DNA of 64,000 nt from Photorhabdus cinerea (GTDB taxonomy: Bacteria > Pseudomonadota > Gammaproteobacteria > Enterobacterales > Enterobacteriaceae). Position 1 is the stretch's first letter, and each line of letters starts with the position of its first letter. This document shows positions 26,959 to 36,467 of this stretch, one piece after another. A model generated the notes under the pieces. That model did not search any database, was not told the origin of the DNA, and saw nothing but the letters and a program-made list of their open reading frames with translations. Location: NCBI RefSeq assembly GCF_011189575.1, contig NZ_PUJW01000016.1, forward strand, positions 1 through 64,000, in the 5' to 3' direction. The translations under genes were made by a program, and so were the position numbers.

Positions 26959-28608
26959 TCAGTGCTCTTTCTCTACCAATAGAGCTTCCAATAAATCCAA
27001 ATCATGCAGTAAGGCTTGAAGTGTCTCATTACTGATTTTTCTAGTTGCACGCAAATGATACAACTCACCGCGTTCTGCCCTTAATGCAGTCAGGCGAAAA
27101 CGACGTTCCAAATCTTCCACTAGCAGGTTATGTTCTATCTCATCCTGCCCCACAGTACGGAGACGCAAATAGCCAATGACTCTGGAAGCAACTTCAGTAA
27201 TAACTTCAGCATCCAGTTGCTCTTCAGGGCTGGCAGAAAGACGTTCCTCCATCTTATTCATACTGACAATAGCCACTTCCGCCATGGCTGCCCGCGCCAT
27301 TCTTACTTCACTGATATCTGCCTCTTTATTGGAAGTTTGAATTCCCCGTAACAGGAATGGCAAAGAGATAACCCCAATTAACAACGAGAACAGGATGACC
27401 CCAGCAGCAATAAAGATAAGCTGATAACGAGCCGGGAATGGCGTACCATCCGCCAGAAACAGAGGAACAGACAACGCACCAGCAAGTGTGATTGCACCGC
27501 GAACACCAGCAAAAGATGCCAGCCATAATTCACGGGTGGTATAAGCCGCGAAATGCAGCGGATTTTTTTTCATAAAGGTTTTGCTGATATTTTTCATCAG
27601 CCACAACCAACAGAAACGCAATAGTAGAAGCGCACCATAAATCACTGCAACGGCAGCAAATAACATCCAGGTTTCAACCGTTGGATCAAGTTCTGCCTGT
27701 ACAACAGACGTTTCCCAGATCCCCGGTAATTGCAGGCCCAACATAATAAATACCAGACCATTAAACACGAATTCCAGCATTGACCAGACACTATCAGCAC
27801 GTAAACGCATCGCCAACGGCGCATTACGGATAACCCCAGCTTTACTGATAGTCATGCCCGCAGCAACCGCTGCCAGGATACCGGAAACACCGATATGTTC
27901 TGCAATCATGTAAGAAGCAAACGGCAACAACAACATGAAAACAATTTGCGTTGCGGGATCACCACCGCTCCAACGATTCATCAAGCGCAGGGATTTACTG
28001 TACAACCAAGTCACTGCCATACCAGATAACAAACCACCAATAGCAACTTTAAAGAATTCGATAGTCACGCCGGTAACAGTAAATACCATCGTTCCCATCG
28101 CTATTGCTACCGCGAACTTTAAAGCTACCAGACCGGAAGCATCGTTCATTAACGCTTCCCCTTCCATCACACTCATCATGCGCTTAGGCATACGCCCTTT
28201 TCCAACAATGGATGACAGAGCCACTGCATCTGTTGGTGATAGCACAGCAGCAAGAGCAAAAGCGGCAATTAATGGAATGCCCGGCATCAGCCAGTAAATC
28301 AGATAACCAATACCAACAACAGTAACCAGAACCAGTACCAACATTAGTATGAAAATTTCCCTTCCATGCTGGAAAAACTCTCTGGTTGGCGTTTTCCAGC
28401 CATCAACGAATAATAGAGGAGGGATTAACAGTACAAGAAACAGTTCAGGATCGAAGGTAACATGCAAACCAAAATGTGGCCAAGCCAATAATGCCCCCAT
28501 CGCAATTTGTATTAACGGCAGAGGTATGCGGAACGGAATCACCTTAGTCAGAATGCCAGAGACTGAAACCACCAAAATCAAGATCAAAATAGTAAAGAAT
28601 ATTTCCAT
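26959..28608 (-). CDS. yjcE: CPA1-type Na+(K+)/H+ antiporter YjcE
   Basis: Inner-membrane monovalent cation/proton antiporter of the NhaP/CPA1 family with about 12 helices and a C-terminal cytosolic tail. Typical motifs are FDPELFLVLLIPPLLFVDGWKTP, AAVLSPTDAVALSSI, GEALMNDASGLVALK with the ion-binding Asp, and FAGVRGAITLAGALS. The start at 28608 (AAGGG upstream, MEIFFTILI) gives 549 residues, exactly the E. coli YjcE length. The frame opens 21 codons upstream but without a ribosome site. Confidence 0.92.
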   Translation of the reverse strand: MEIFFTILILILVVSVSGILTKVIPFRIPLPLIQIAMGALLAWPHFGLHVTFDPELFLVLLIPPLLFVDGWKTPTREFFQHGREIFILMLVLVLVTVVGIGYLIYWLMPGIPLIAAFALAAVLSPTDAVALSSIVGKGRMPKRMMSVMEGEALMNDASGLVALKFAVAIAMGTMVFTVTGVTIEFFKVAIGGLLSGMAVTWLYSKSLRLMNRWSGGDPATQIVFMLLLPFASYMIAEHIGVSGILAAVAAGMTISKAGVIRNAPLAMRLRADSVWSMLEFVFNGLVFIMLGLQLPGIWETSVVQAELDPTVETWMLFAAVAVIYGALLLLRFCWLWLMKNISKTFMKKNPLHFAAYTTRELWLASFAGVRGAITLAGALSVPLFLADGTPFPARYQLIFIAAGVILFSLLIGVISLPFLLRGIQTSNKEADISEVRMARAAMAEVAIVSMNKMEERLSASPEEQLDAEVITEVASRVIGYLRLRTVGQDEIEHNLLVEDLERRFRLTALRAERGELYHLRATRKISNETLQALLHDLDLLEALLVEKEH

Positions 28609-28836
28609 GTTGCCCTTACAATTTACCTGAGAACCATTGGTATATAGATTGAGACTTTTTCTTTCCGTCAAAACAAAAACAGTGAGAATAGAATCTTAAT
28701 ACTAAAATAACTGAATCAATCGAAAAAGGTGGATACATGCCGAGCCGTATCCAAAAGAATTGCAGGAATATTGTAAACTAATCAGATAAATAGCGGGGAA
28801 ATAATTGAGAATTTAAAAGTAATCGCAAGAAATGGT

Positions 28837-28871
28837 AAAGTGCGTAGGCACAGACGCCCCTTACGCACTTT
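28837..28871. terminator. hairpin downstream of ghxP
   Basis: AAAGTGCGTA (28837-28846) and TACGCACTTT (28862-28871) form a perfect 10-bp stem with a 15-nt loop just after the ghxP stop. It probably ends ghxP transcription before yjcE. Confidence 0.65.
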
Positions 28872-28879
28872 TTAATCAA

Positions 28880-30226
28880 TCAAATAGCCCAATCACTAGC
28901 ATAAAATGCTACCAAAGCGATCGTAATCACCACTGTCCCCGTATTCAATTTACGCCATTCACCGGAACAGATACGACCAACAACCAAAGAGCTGAAGCCC
29001 AGCATAATACCAGTAACAATATTGCAGGTCAGAACAATAAAGACCGCACACAGCATACCGGACATCGCCCCAACAAAATCATTGAAATCCAGTTTCCTGA
29101 TATTACTCAACATCAACAGACCAACATACATCAGCGCCGGGGCAGTCGCGTATGCCGGTACAAGATATGAAAGTGGAGAAAAGAACAAAATCAACAGGAA
29201 CAGGATACCGACAACCGTTGCGGTTAAACCTGTTTTACCGCCTGCTGCGGTACCCGCGGCTGATTCAATATATACCGCAGCCGGAGAAGCACCGATAACA
29301 CCGGCAAAAATACTGCTGACAGAATCAGCAGTCAGCGCTTTACTACCGTTAATAATCTGTCCACCTTTATCCAACAGATTCCCTTGCCCTGCTACCGCAC
29401 GGATTGTACCGGTCGCATCAAATACGGCGGTCATTACCAACGCTAACACACTAGGTAATACAATGGGCTGTAAAGCCCCCATAATATCCATACTAAAAAT
29501 CAGGGACAATCCATCATCTCCCAGACTCGGGACTTTAAAGAACCCTTGATATCTCACCGCTGGATCAAAAATCAACCCAATAACAGAAATCACAACAATC
29601 ACCAACAGCACGCCGCCGGGAACTTTCAATTTTTCCAGGCCGAAAATAACAGCCAGACCAAGCAAAGTCATCACCACAGGAAAAGAGGTGAACGACCCCA
29701 AAGCAACAGGTAAACCTTCCAACGGGTTTTTAATGACCAGCCCAACACCGTTTGACGCAATCAGTAGCAAAAACAGTCCAATGCCAATCCCAGCACCGTG
29801 CGCAATACCCATAGGTATATTACGTAAAATCCAGGAACGAATACCGGTAACAGAGATTACCGTAAACAAGCAGCCCATCAGGAATACTGCACCGAGTACA
29901 ACCGGAATACTGATTTGCTGTCCTAAAACCAAACTAAAAGCGGTAAATGCAGTCAACGAAATTGCACAACCAATTGCCATCGGTAAGTTAGCCCAAAGTC
30001 CCATTAACAAAGAACCAAAACCGGCAACCAAACAAGTCGCAATAAAGACCGCCGTATGGGGAAACCCTGCCTGCCCTAACATCCCCGGTACGACAATGAC
30101 TGAATAAACCATCGCCAGGAAAGTTGTGAGCCCTGCCAGAATTTCACGGCGTACCGTTGTGCCACGTTCAATCAATTTGAAATACTTATCCAGTCCGCAT
30201 TTAACTGGTGCCTGAGTGACAGACAT
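28880..30226 (-). CDS. ghxP: guanine/hypoxanthine permease GhxP
   Basis: AzgA-type nucleobase permease, proton-coupled, in the inner membrane. GLTTFLAMVYSVIVVPGMLGQAGFP, WANLPMAIGCAISLTAFTAF, VFDATGTIRAVAGQGNLLDKGG and AAVYIESAAGTAAGGKTGLTA are the signatures. The start is set at 30226 (AGGGGA upstream, MSVTQAP), giving 448 residues (E. coli YjcD 449). An upstream ATG lacks a ribosome site. It lies next to yjcE, as yjcD and yjcE do in E. coli. Confidence 0.92.
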   Translation of the reverse strand: MSVTQAPVKCGLDKYFKLIERGTTVRREILAGLTTFLAMVYSVIVVPGMLGQAGFPHTAVFIATCLVAGFGSLLMGLWANLPMAIGCAISLTAFTAFSLVLGQQISIPVVLGAVFLMGCLFTVISVTGIRSWILRNIPMGIAHGAGIGIGLFLLLIASNGVGLVIKNPLEGLPVALGSFTSFPVVMTLLGLAVIFGLEKLKVPGGVLLVIVVISVIGLIFDPAVRYQGFFKVPSLGDDGLSLIFSMDIMGALQPIVLPSVLALVMTAVFDATGTIRAVAGQGNLLDKGGQIINGSKALTADSVSSIFAGVIGASPAAVYIESAAGTAAGGKTGLTATVVGILFLLILFFSPLSYLVPAYATAPALMYVGLLMLSNIRKLDFNDFVGAMSGMLCAVFIVLTCNIVTGIMLGFSSLVVGRICSGEWRKLNTGTVVITIALVAFYASDWAI

Positions 30227-30275
30227 ATTATTCCCCTGCATTATGTTCATGGAACTTCTTCCACCGCCTAATCAA

Positions 30276-30358
30276 ACGAAAACGATTACCTCACTTAATA
30301 ACAACTAATGAATATTGCACCAATCGGTTCAACAAATCATAAAAGCAATCGTTTGGCT
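30276..30358 (-). promoter_or_regulatory. two PurR-box-like sites upstream of ghxP
   Basis: ACGAAAACGATTACCT (30276-30291) and AAGCAATCGTTTGGCT (30343-30358) each resemble the PurR consensus ACGCAAACGTTTTCNT, at about 12 of 16 positions or better. E. coli ghxP belongs to the PurR regulon, so purine repression is a reasonable inference. Confidence 0.5.
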
Positions 30359-30524
30359 TTTAGAATAGAAAACAGTGAGAGAATTTAAGGCGAAAGATTA
30401 TCCAGTGATCACAGTGTCGAAATCAATAGCTAACGATATTATTTAGAGTTCAACTTATTCACTCCTCGAAAAGAAATAAGATTTACTCGATGCTGGCTGC
30501 TGCTCACAACCAGCTTCTTATACT

Positions 30525-31697
30525 TCAGCCATTATCACTTTGTGGATTAAACCGAGCCATTGTCGAAACCAGAAACAATGCCGCAATGATGACAAGCAGA
30601 ATAGGTAAACCTGATGGTGCCACTGAACTTACTACACCTGCAAGCAATGGGCCAAACAAACTCCCAATCCCCCACAACATAGCCGCCGCCGCATTAGCAA
30701 TGATCAACTCATTCCCTGAAAAATACTGACCAATTTGGACCAATGCAATGGTGTAAATAGCCCCCGCAGTTGCCCCCAAAGCAATCAACAGAGGCCAGAT
30801 AAGATACTGATGTGTCATAACAAATGGCAGCAATGCACTTGCACCGAGCGTTGCCACACCACAAATCCGGTACAAACGCATACGATTCATATGATCAGCC
30901 AACCAACCAAACGGGAACTGCATCAATGCATCCCCAGCAAGAATGACACTTATCATCAAGGCAGCTACAGCTTCGGTATACCCACAACTCATTCCGTAGA
31001 TTGGTAACATAGAAAGAATAGTGCCGTCGAAAAAGGAAAAAAACAGCACACCACCACAGATCGCCGGTGCAATTTTTAAAAATTGAACAATAGAGAAATT
31101 AGATTTCTTACCATGTCTCGGTAACTTATCGCCTTTATTCTGATCCATCATGACAAAAAGTACCAATGAGAAGATGTGGATCAGAGTACAAATCAGTATC
31201 GGCGTATTATCTTCAATACCATAAAGAGCAATGATAGAAGGGCCAAGCAACTGACTAACAGTAAAGACCGTCGTATAAACAGCTAATACCCTGCCCCGCT
31301 TATTCTCTTCAGAGAGTTCATTAATCCAAGTTTCGCCCAGGCAGATCATTAACCCGTTAGCAGCACCAGTAATTAGCCGCAGAGGAAAAAGTAGCTCCAT
31401 CGGCAACGAACCCAAAAGAGGGAGCAAACTGACAGCAGAAACCCCTGTTGCAATCATCATAGCGTGTTTCTTACCTATCAGAGCCACAATTTTTTGGACT
31501 ACCGGAGCACTCAAAAAAATACCCAATGCCGGAGCCGCAGAAATTAAACCAATATACAGCTCATCAACACCTTGGCTATTCAAGCGTAACGCTATCATTG
31601 GAATAGTCAAACCAATGACAATACCAATAACAGCGATACTAGTGGTAATAGTAAAAATGGCGAAAAAATTATTATTTCTATAATCACGGTTATTCAT
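30525..31697 (-). CDS. MFS transporter, YcaD-like
   Basis: Major-facilitator permease with about 12 membrane segments. Shared features of the YcaD-type group are an early LYIGLISAAPALGIFLSAPVVQKI, GAANGLMICLGETWINELSEENKRGRVLAVY (the E-x-W-motif near helix 4/5) and FPFGWLADHMNRMRLY. The start is placed at 31697 (MNNRDYRNNNFFAI), giving 390 residues; an upstream frame extension has no better ribosome site. The substrate is not evident. It is followed upstream by a TauE/SafE permease in the same direction, 109 bp away. Confidence 0.8.
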   Translation of the reverse strand: MNNRDYRNNNFFAIFTITTSIAVIGIVIGLTIPMIALRLNSQGVDELYIGLISAAPALGIFLSAPVVQKIVALIGKKHAMMIATGVSAVSLLPLLGSLPMELLFPLRLITGAANGLMICLGETWINELSEENKRGRVLAVYTTVFTVSQLLGPSIIALYGIEDNTPILICTLIHIFSLVLFVMMDQNKGDKLPRHGKKSNFSIVQFLKIAPAICGGVLFFSFFDGTILSMLPIYGMSCGYTEAVAALMISVILAGDALMQFPFGWLADHMNRMRLYRICGVATLGASALLPFVMTHQYLIWPLLIALGATAGAIYTIALVQIGQYFSGNELIIANAAAAMLWGIGSLFGPLLAGVVSSVAPSGLPILLVIIAALFLVSTMARFNPQSDNG

Positions 31698-31805
31698 CTT
31701 ATTTATGCCTATCCAGCAAAAATAGAGAGAATAAATACGAAACAAAGATAAAACAACAATTTAATGAAATCATAAGAAACACATTAATTATTATTAGTGA
31801 CTATT

Positions 31806-32558
31806 TCAAAGAGTAAATATATAACGATATATCAACATTAAGCCCGAAACCAGCACAAGGATATTGATAAACTTGAGGAAAACTTCCCTGGAAATTTTCA
31901 GTGTCACCTGGCGACCAAAATAGATTCCCAACAGCATCGCTGGAATAAATACCAGTATCAATAACAAAAATGAGGTATCCAGATAAACACCCATGACAAT
32001 AAAAATAACCACCCTTGTCAAGGTACTGAAACCAATTAAAGTCGTCTGAGTAATCCTGAAAACTTCCTTATCTGGTATTCGCCCCGCCAGATAAATTGCA
32101 TAAAGAAAACCACCACTACCAAATAATGCACTGAAAATACCACCACTAAGACCAAATGGAATAGCTGCTTTAATTGGGAATTGACGATAGGTTTTACCAA
32201 CAAACAGAGAATAAAGTGAATAGAAAACAACAAATAACCCCAACACCAGAACTAAAACATCGGGTCGCGCCATTAATAAAATAGTTGCTCCAATCAAGCT
32301 ACCGATAATCATTAACGGAATAACTAATTTGATTTCGCTGAATTCCGTTTTTTTACCCTCTCTGGCGAGATTAATCACTGCTGCGGTTAGATCTATCAAT
32401 GCTAATAAAGGGACAATTTTTGCTATCGGAATATAGAGAGCCAAAATCGGGCTGGCAATCAGTGCAGAACCAAACCCTGCCATACCAAAAACCAGATAAG
32501 CAAAGAAAACGACAAAAATGCAAATAATCAGATCAGACCATGCCAGTACATGTAACAT
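31806..32558 (-). CDS. TauE/SafE-family sulfite/organosulfonate-type permease
   Basis: Eight-helix inner-membrane protein of the TauE/SafE (DUF81) family, implicated in export or uptake of sulfur-containing anions. The family's two repeated hydrophobic units are seen: FAYLVFGMAGFGSALIASPILALYIP (about 20-45) and PFGLSGGIFSALFGSGGFLYAIYLAG (about 133-158). It has 250 residues. GGGAGA precedes the ATG. It is divergent from eptB and may form a unit with the downstream MFS gene. Confidence 0.82.
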   Translation of the reverse strand: MLHVLAWSDLIICIFVVFFAYLVFGMAGFGSALIASPILALYIPIAKIVPLLALIDLTAAVINLAREGKKTEFSEIKLVIPLMIIGSLIGATILLMARPDVLVLVLGLFVVFYSLYSLFVGKTYRQFPIKAAIPFGLSGGIFSALFGSGGFLYAIYLAGRIPDKEVFRITQTTLIGFSTLTRVVIFIVMGVYLDTSFLLLILVFIPAMLLGIYFGRQVTLKISREVFLKFINILVLVSGLMLIYRYIFTL

Positions 32559-32817
32559 TTCTATCTCCCTGAAAATAGTTTTAAAACCAAAGTGATCGTT
32601 TCCTCAATATTAATAGTTTTTACTATCGTTTGTCAGAACAATTTGCAAAAAATGGATGCACCTATAGGCTACACTTATGTACAAATGATGCAGATAATGG
32701 GCTAGTGGACAAAATGAAAGACCAAGATTATAAACAACCATAAACACTCTCTACGTAATGAACGGTCTACAGGTTTGTTTCATTCTTTTGACTTAAGTTT
32801 ACTAAGGTCTTACTAAA

Positions 32818-34506
32818 TTGATAAAAAAAATAAAATCGTTACCACACCCCACACAAGCATTGTTACTGGCAATCTATATCGGTATCTTACTCAACCTTTC
32901 GGTTTTCTATCGCCGCTTTGAAAAAATTAACGTTGGTATTCACACCCCGAAGTTAATTACCGGCAGTATTGAAGCTCTGACTATTGTTCTGTTCACCTTT
33001 TTTTTATTACGCCTGCTTTCTCTAGGTGGACGTGGGTTCTACCGCATTACGGCTAGTTTATTAATTCTATTCTCGGTGGCTGCCAGCTATTACATGACTT
33101 TCTTTAATGTCGTTATTGGCTACGGCGTTATTGTTTCAGTTCTAACTACAGATATTGATTTATCCATCGAAGTTATTGGTTATAAATTCGTTATCTGGCT
33201 GATTTTGCTAAGTATCTTGCCATTACTGATTATATGGTCAGGCAGTTTGTGTAACACTCTGCTTGAACAACTGCGAATACCCGGTCAGAGAATAAAATCA
33301 CTGGGAATAATGCTTCTGGTTGCACTATTATCATGGCTCCCTCTTAGTTGGATGAATACCCTGCAAAAAGCTAACGACGAGATCAATAATATTGATATGC
33401 CAAGCTATGGTGGTGTAGTCGCACATTCTTATTTACCTTCTAACTGGCTGGCTGCATTAGGGTTATACATTACAACTACGATAGATGAACATCTGAACCA
33501 AAATGAATTGTTCAACCCAGCACAAACATTCACTTATATCGCTCCGCAGGGAATCGATGATACCTATGTAATATTTATCATTGGCGAAACTGCGCGTTGG
33601 GATCATATGGGAATACTGGGATATGAACGTGATACAACACCACTGATGAACCAAGAACCAAATCTTGTCGCATTTCGTGGTGAATCCTGCGATACCGCTA
33701 CCAAACTTTCCCTACGTTGTATGTTTGTACGTGAAGGTGGTACTAAAAATAACGACCAACGCACACTTATAGAGCAAAACATATTTTCAGTACTGCATAA
33801 ATTGGGATTCAGTTCAGAACTTTTCTCTATGCAGAGCGAGGTTTGGTTTTACAACAATACCGATGTGGATAATTTTGCTTTCCGTGAACTCATTGCTTCC
33901 GAGTATCATAACGCCGGGAAACCTGTCGACGATATGATGTTGATTGATGAATTGAAAGAATCACTAGAACATTATCCAAACGGCAAACATCTAATCATCC
34001 TACATACCAAAGGTTCCCACTATCTGTATTCACAACGCTATCCACGCAGTTTTGCCAAATATCAGCCGGAATGTATGAACGTCGATGATGCTTGTAGCAA
34101 AACACAGCTCATCAACGCATTTGATAACAGCATTTTATACACCGATTACTTTATCAAAAACGTTATTGACCAAATCCGAGATAAAAAAGCACTGGTGTTT
34201 TATACCTCAGACCATGGCGAATCAATCAGTGACGATACCCATTTACACGGCACCCCTCGTCGTATAGCACCACCGGAACAATTCCGTGTGCCGTTAATAG
34301 TTTGGACATCAGATAAATTCTTAGATGTAGAAAAAAATGCCCAAGCTTTTGAAAACCTCAGAACACAAGCCCAAATAGGTAATATCTATCGCCATGTTGA
34401 ATTATATGACACGATTCTCGGTTGCCTCGGTTATACCTCACCTGATGGCGGGATCACGGCGAAAAATAATAGGTGTGGCAGTAGAATAAATTCGGCAACG
34501 CGCTAA
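32818..34506 (+). CDS. eptB: Kdo phosphoethanolamine transferase EptB
   Basis: Inner-membrane enzyme that adds phosphoethanolamine to the outer Kdo of lipopolysaccharide. Five N-terminal helices (about 12-190) precede a periplasmic alkaline-phosphatase-fold domain. The nucleophile Thr lies in FIIGETARWDHMGILGYERDTTP; CDTATKLSLRCMF and YTSDHGESISDDTHLHGTP give the metal and His ligands. It has 562 residues (E. coli 563). The family N-terminus matches a TTG start at 32818, with AAGG 10 nt upstream; no in-frame ATG fits. The product alters surface charge and cationic-peptide sensitivity. Confidence 0.9.
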   Translation: MIKKIKSLPHPTQALLLAIYIGILLNLSVFYRRFEKINVGIHTPKLITGSIEALTIVLFTFFLLRLLSLGGRGFYRITASLLILFSVAASYYMTFFNVVIGYGVIVSVLTTDIDLSIEVIGYKFVIWLILLSILPLLIIWSGSLCNTLLEQLRIPGQRIKSLGIMLLVALLSWLPLSWMNTLQKANDEINNIDMPSYGGVVAHSYLPSNWLAALGLYITTTIDEHLNQNELFNPAQTFTYIAPQGIDDTYVIFIIGETARWDHMGILGYERDTTPLMNQEPNLVAFRGESCDTATKLSLRCMFVREGGTKNNDQRTLIEQNIFSVLHKLGFSSELFSMQSEVWFYNNTDVDNFAFRELIASEYHNAGKPVDDMMLIDELKESLEHYPNGKHLIILHTKGSHYLYSQRYPRSFAKYQPECMNVDDACSKTQLINAFDNSILYTDYFIKNVIDQIRDKKALVFYTSDHGESISDDTHLHGTPRRIAPPEQFRVPLIVWTSDKFLDVEKNAQAFENLRTQAQIGNIYRHVELYDTILGCLGYTSPDGGITAKNNRCGSRINSATR

Positions 34507-35297
34507 TCAGAAGAAAAACGTCAATCTGGCTACACAGTTAATATCATAAGTCAAACCAATATCTCAGAAGCAACGAAACCCAATTATCTACACTTTTAGC
34601 TCTCAAGGGTATAAATGCACCTTCCCTAATAGCCTTCTCAATTCTCTATAACTGAAACAATTATTCTAATTAAACACACGCTATTAAATATACTTTCACA
34701 ATATCACTCCAAATATATTATTATTTACAAAGATTCAATTATTCATATTCCAATATAACACCGAAAAAATTGTACGTTCTCTTAATTAATTTAATGACAT
34801 TATAGTTTTCTAAAATAGAATTATAAACTGATACTCCAGAATGACAAACAACTAATACTGATTCAATGAATGAAGTCCAATAGCCTCCCCTTAACTCAAA
34901 GAACTATACATTAAATGCTATTTGCAAAACCATTCAAAAATAAACATTTAATTCCAAACTCTCAACAAAAATATTATACATTGAAATTATTGCTAATAAA
35001 AACAATATAATAGCATTATAAAAACAATATAAAAACGTTACTATATAATAAAAAACAAACATCACACTGAATTATATTTCAAAGAAAAATAATGAACTAT
35101 ATTAAATATCTGCGAAAATAAAAACAAATAAATCATATATTCTTGATGCTTATCAGCATAATTTTATCACCCCCTAAAATAAACATAATATTTATTTGCC
35201 CCAGTTGTTTTAAGATGTTATTTATTTTTTATAAATCTTGGACGATTTGTGCAATCGAATATCTTAATGTTATTAATGTTTTTCTTAAGGGTAAATT
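34507..35297. other. AT-rich gene-free stretch downstream of eptB
   Basis: About 790 bp, strongly AT-rich, with short A-rich near-repeats (for example two AAAAACAATATAA copies near 35000-35035). No reading frame with a ribosome site, tRNA or clear hairpin was found. The right end must contain the promoter of the orphan gene at 35298. Confidence 0.5.
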
Positions 35298-35633
35298 ATG
35301 ATTAAATTTCAACAAATTGGACAAATGAGCCTAAAAAATTCAGGCGGATTTGTTGCCAGAATTCTGTTTAGTTATATTGATTCTGACGGCGAAAAGTATT
35401 TAAGTAAACAAAGTGATGACATTACTCTTGGAGTAACAAAAACTATTGACCCAGGCGATCTTGGCGTTCCTGATGGCGCGACGGTTTATATGCATGTATT
35501 TGTAGTATGGGGTCGTGATAATGAAGCTCATCAAGTTTTTTCATACAAAAAAGGAAGTCAAGCGATTGCCAACTATATGATTAGTGGCACAACATTAAAT
35601 AATGATCTCGGTTTGGTCGATGTTACGCAGTAA
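35298..35633 (+). CDS. orphan small protein, unrecognised
   Basis: 111-residue soluble protein with no Cys, no signal peptide and no membrane segment. Its pattern of alternating hydrophobic residues (ARILFSYID, TVYMHVFVVWG, NYMISGTTLNNDLGL) suggests an all-beta fold. A strong AAGGG ribosome site 6 nt before the ATG supports expression. It stands alone between an AT desert and an ERIC element, which suggests acquisition. I do not recognise the family. Small beta-rich lectin- or lysin-like proteins are possible in such genomes, but nothing here proves that. Confidence 0.7.
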   Translation: MIKFQQIGQMSLKNSGGFVARILFSYIDSDGEKYLSKQSDDITLGVTKTIDPGDLGVPDGATVYMHVFVVWGRDNEAHQVFSYKKGSQAIANYMISGTTLNNDLGLVDVTQ

Positions 35634-35636
35634 TAT

Positions 35637-35764
35637 ATATCCTATGGATTTCAAGATGCATCGCGACGGCAAGGGAGCGAATCCCCGGGAGCATAGATAA
35701 CTATGTGACCGGGGGTGAGTGAGTGCAGCCAACAAAGAAGCAACTTGAAAGATGACGGGTATAT
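35637..35764 (+). repeat. ERIC-type intergenic repeat, copy 2
   Basis: Element of about 127-128 bp with the ERIC core (GGGAGCGAATCCCCGGGAGC, GTGACCGGGGGTGAG) and TATA-CC / GGGTATA ends. It begins at the stop region of the orphan gene, so it could form the 3' end of that transcript. Confidence 0.88.
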
Positions 35765-35766
35765 AT

Positions 35767-35788
35767 AGGCCCTGATTATGCAGGGCCT
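35767..35788 (+). terminator. hairpin after ERIC copy 2
   Basis: AGGCCCTG (35767-35774) and CAGGGCCT (35781-35788) form a perfect 8-bp stem with a 6-nt loop. The following TTAT is a weak T-run. Likely terminator of the orphan gene, displaced by the ERIC insertion. Confidence 0.55.
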
Positions 35789-36269
35789 TATAAGGTGAAG
35801 CCCTACTTTCCTTGTCTAAGATAAAGCTTATCTATTTCATACATACCTGTGGGGAAAATTTACTTTAACAAATTAAATTATAAACCTTAAGAAATAATCC
35901 TTTAATTTATGTCAAGTTTTATATAAATAATTTACTAATTTAAATATCTAAACTTAACATGAAAATCATCCAATTTTTATTATCATTTTTCAGCTAAAGT
36001 TAAGTCCCTGCTCTTCCAAAATTAACGCTAAAATCAACCAGAAATTTTACCTTAATAAATAAAGCCAATGAATTTCCAATCATATAATGAGAATAACATC
36101 ATTCTATTTATTCCAATTAATTGAAACGAAATTTCAACGAAAAAACTGGTAAATATTTATCAGAGCAGGATACCGAATTAAAAAAATAAATAGCCACAAT
36201 AGTGCGATCTAAATCCATCTTTCACCACACGCTATATACATCCCCCACTATTCAGGAGATACTTGTTTT
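35789..36269. other. AT-rich region upstream of the frm locus
   Basis: No intact gene. It presumably carries the promoter for the frm operon. AGGAG at 36254-36258 is a residual ribosome site for the frmR relic that follows. Nothing else was recognised. Confidence 0.5.
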
Positions 36270-36467
36270 ATACCCATTCGTCAGAAAGAGAAAAAACGCA
36301 TTCTCACTCAGATCAGGAGGATCAAAGGCCAGATTGAAGCACAAAAAACCTCGATCGAAGATGCCATTTTCCCTGATCCGAACATATCTTCGCTGACAAA
36401 CCGACTGACTTTATTAATCTGTATTCGCGAACACATGACACTGTCTATTCAAAAGGAAAGATTATGA
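36270..36467 (+). pseudogene. frmR: relic of formaldehyde-responsive repressor FrmR
   Basis: A 65-codon frame beginning ATA-CCC where a start would be (AGGAG lies 11 nt upstream) encodes PIRQKEKKRILTQIRRIKGQ followed by IEAQKTSIEDA. This matches the N-terminal helix of FrmR/RcnR-type repressors (EEKKRVLTRVRRIRGQ-x-EALERSLE). After about 31 residues the similarity ends: the conserved Cys and the rest of the helical core are missing. The frame closes in a TGA overlapping the adhC ATG. There is no ATG, GTG or TTG in frame upstream, back to the stop at 36210. The repressor is inferred to be dead, while the operon genes downstream look intact. Confidence 0.75.

Noticed and set aside
29022..30107. 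Long antisense frames (up to 175 residues) opposite ghxP
   Set aside because: Shadow frames over a strongly supported permease gene; no homology or start context.
36202..36396. 64-residue open frame just before frmA
   Set aside because: It is a different frame over the FrmR relic; the codon-level match to FrmR is in the frame starting 36270, and this one has no homology or ribosome site.
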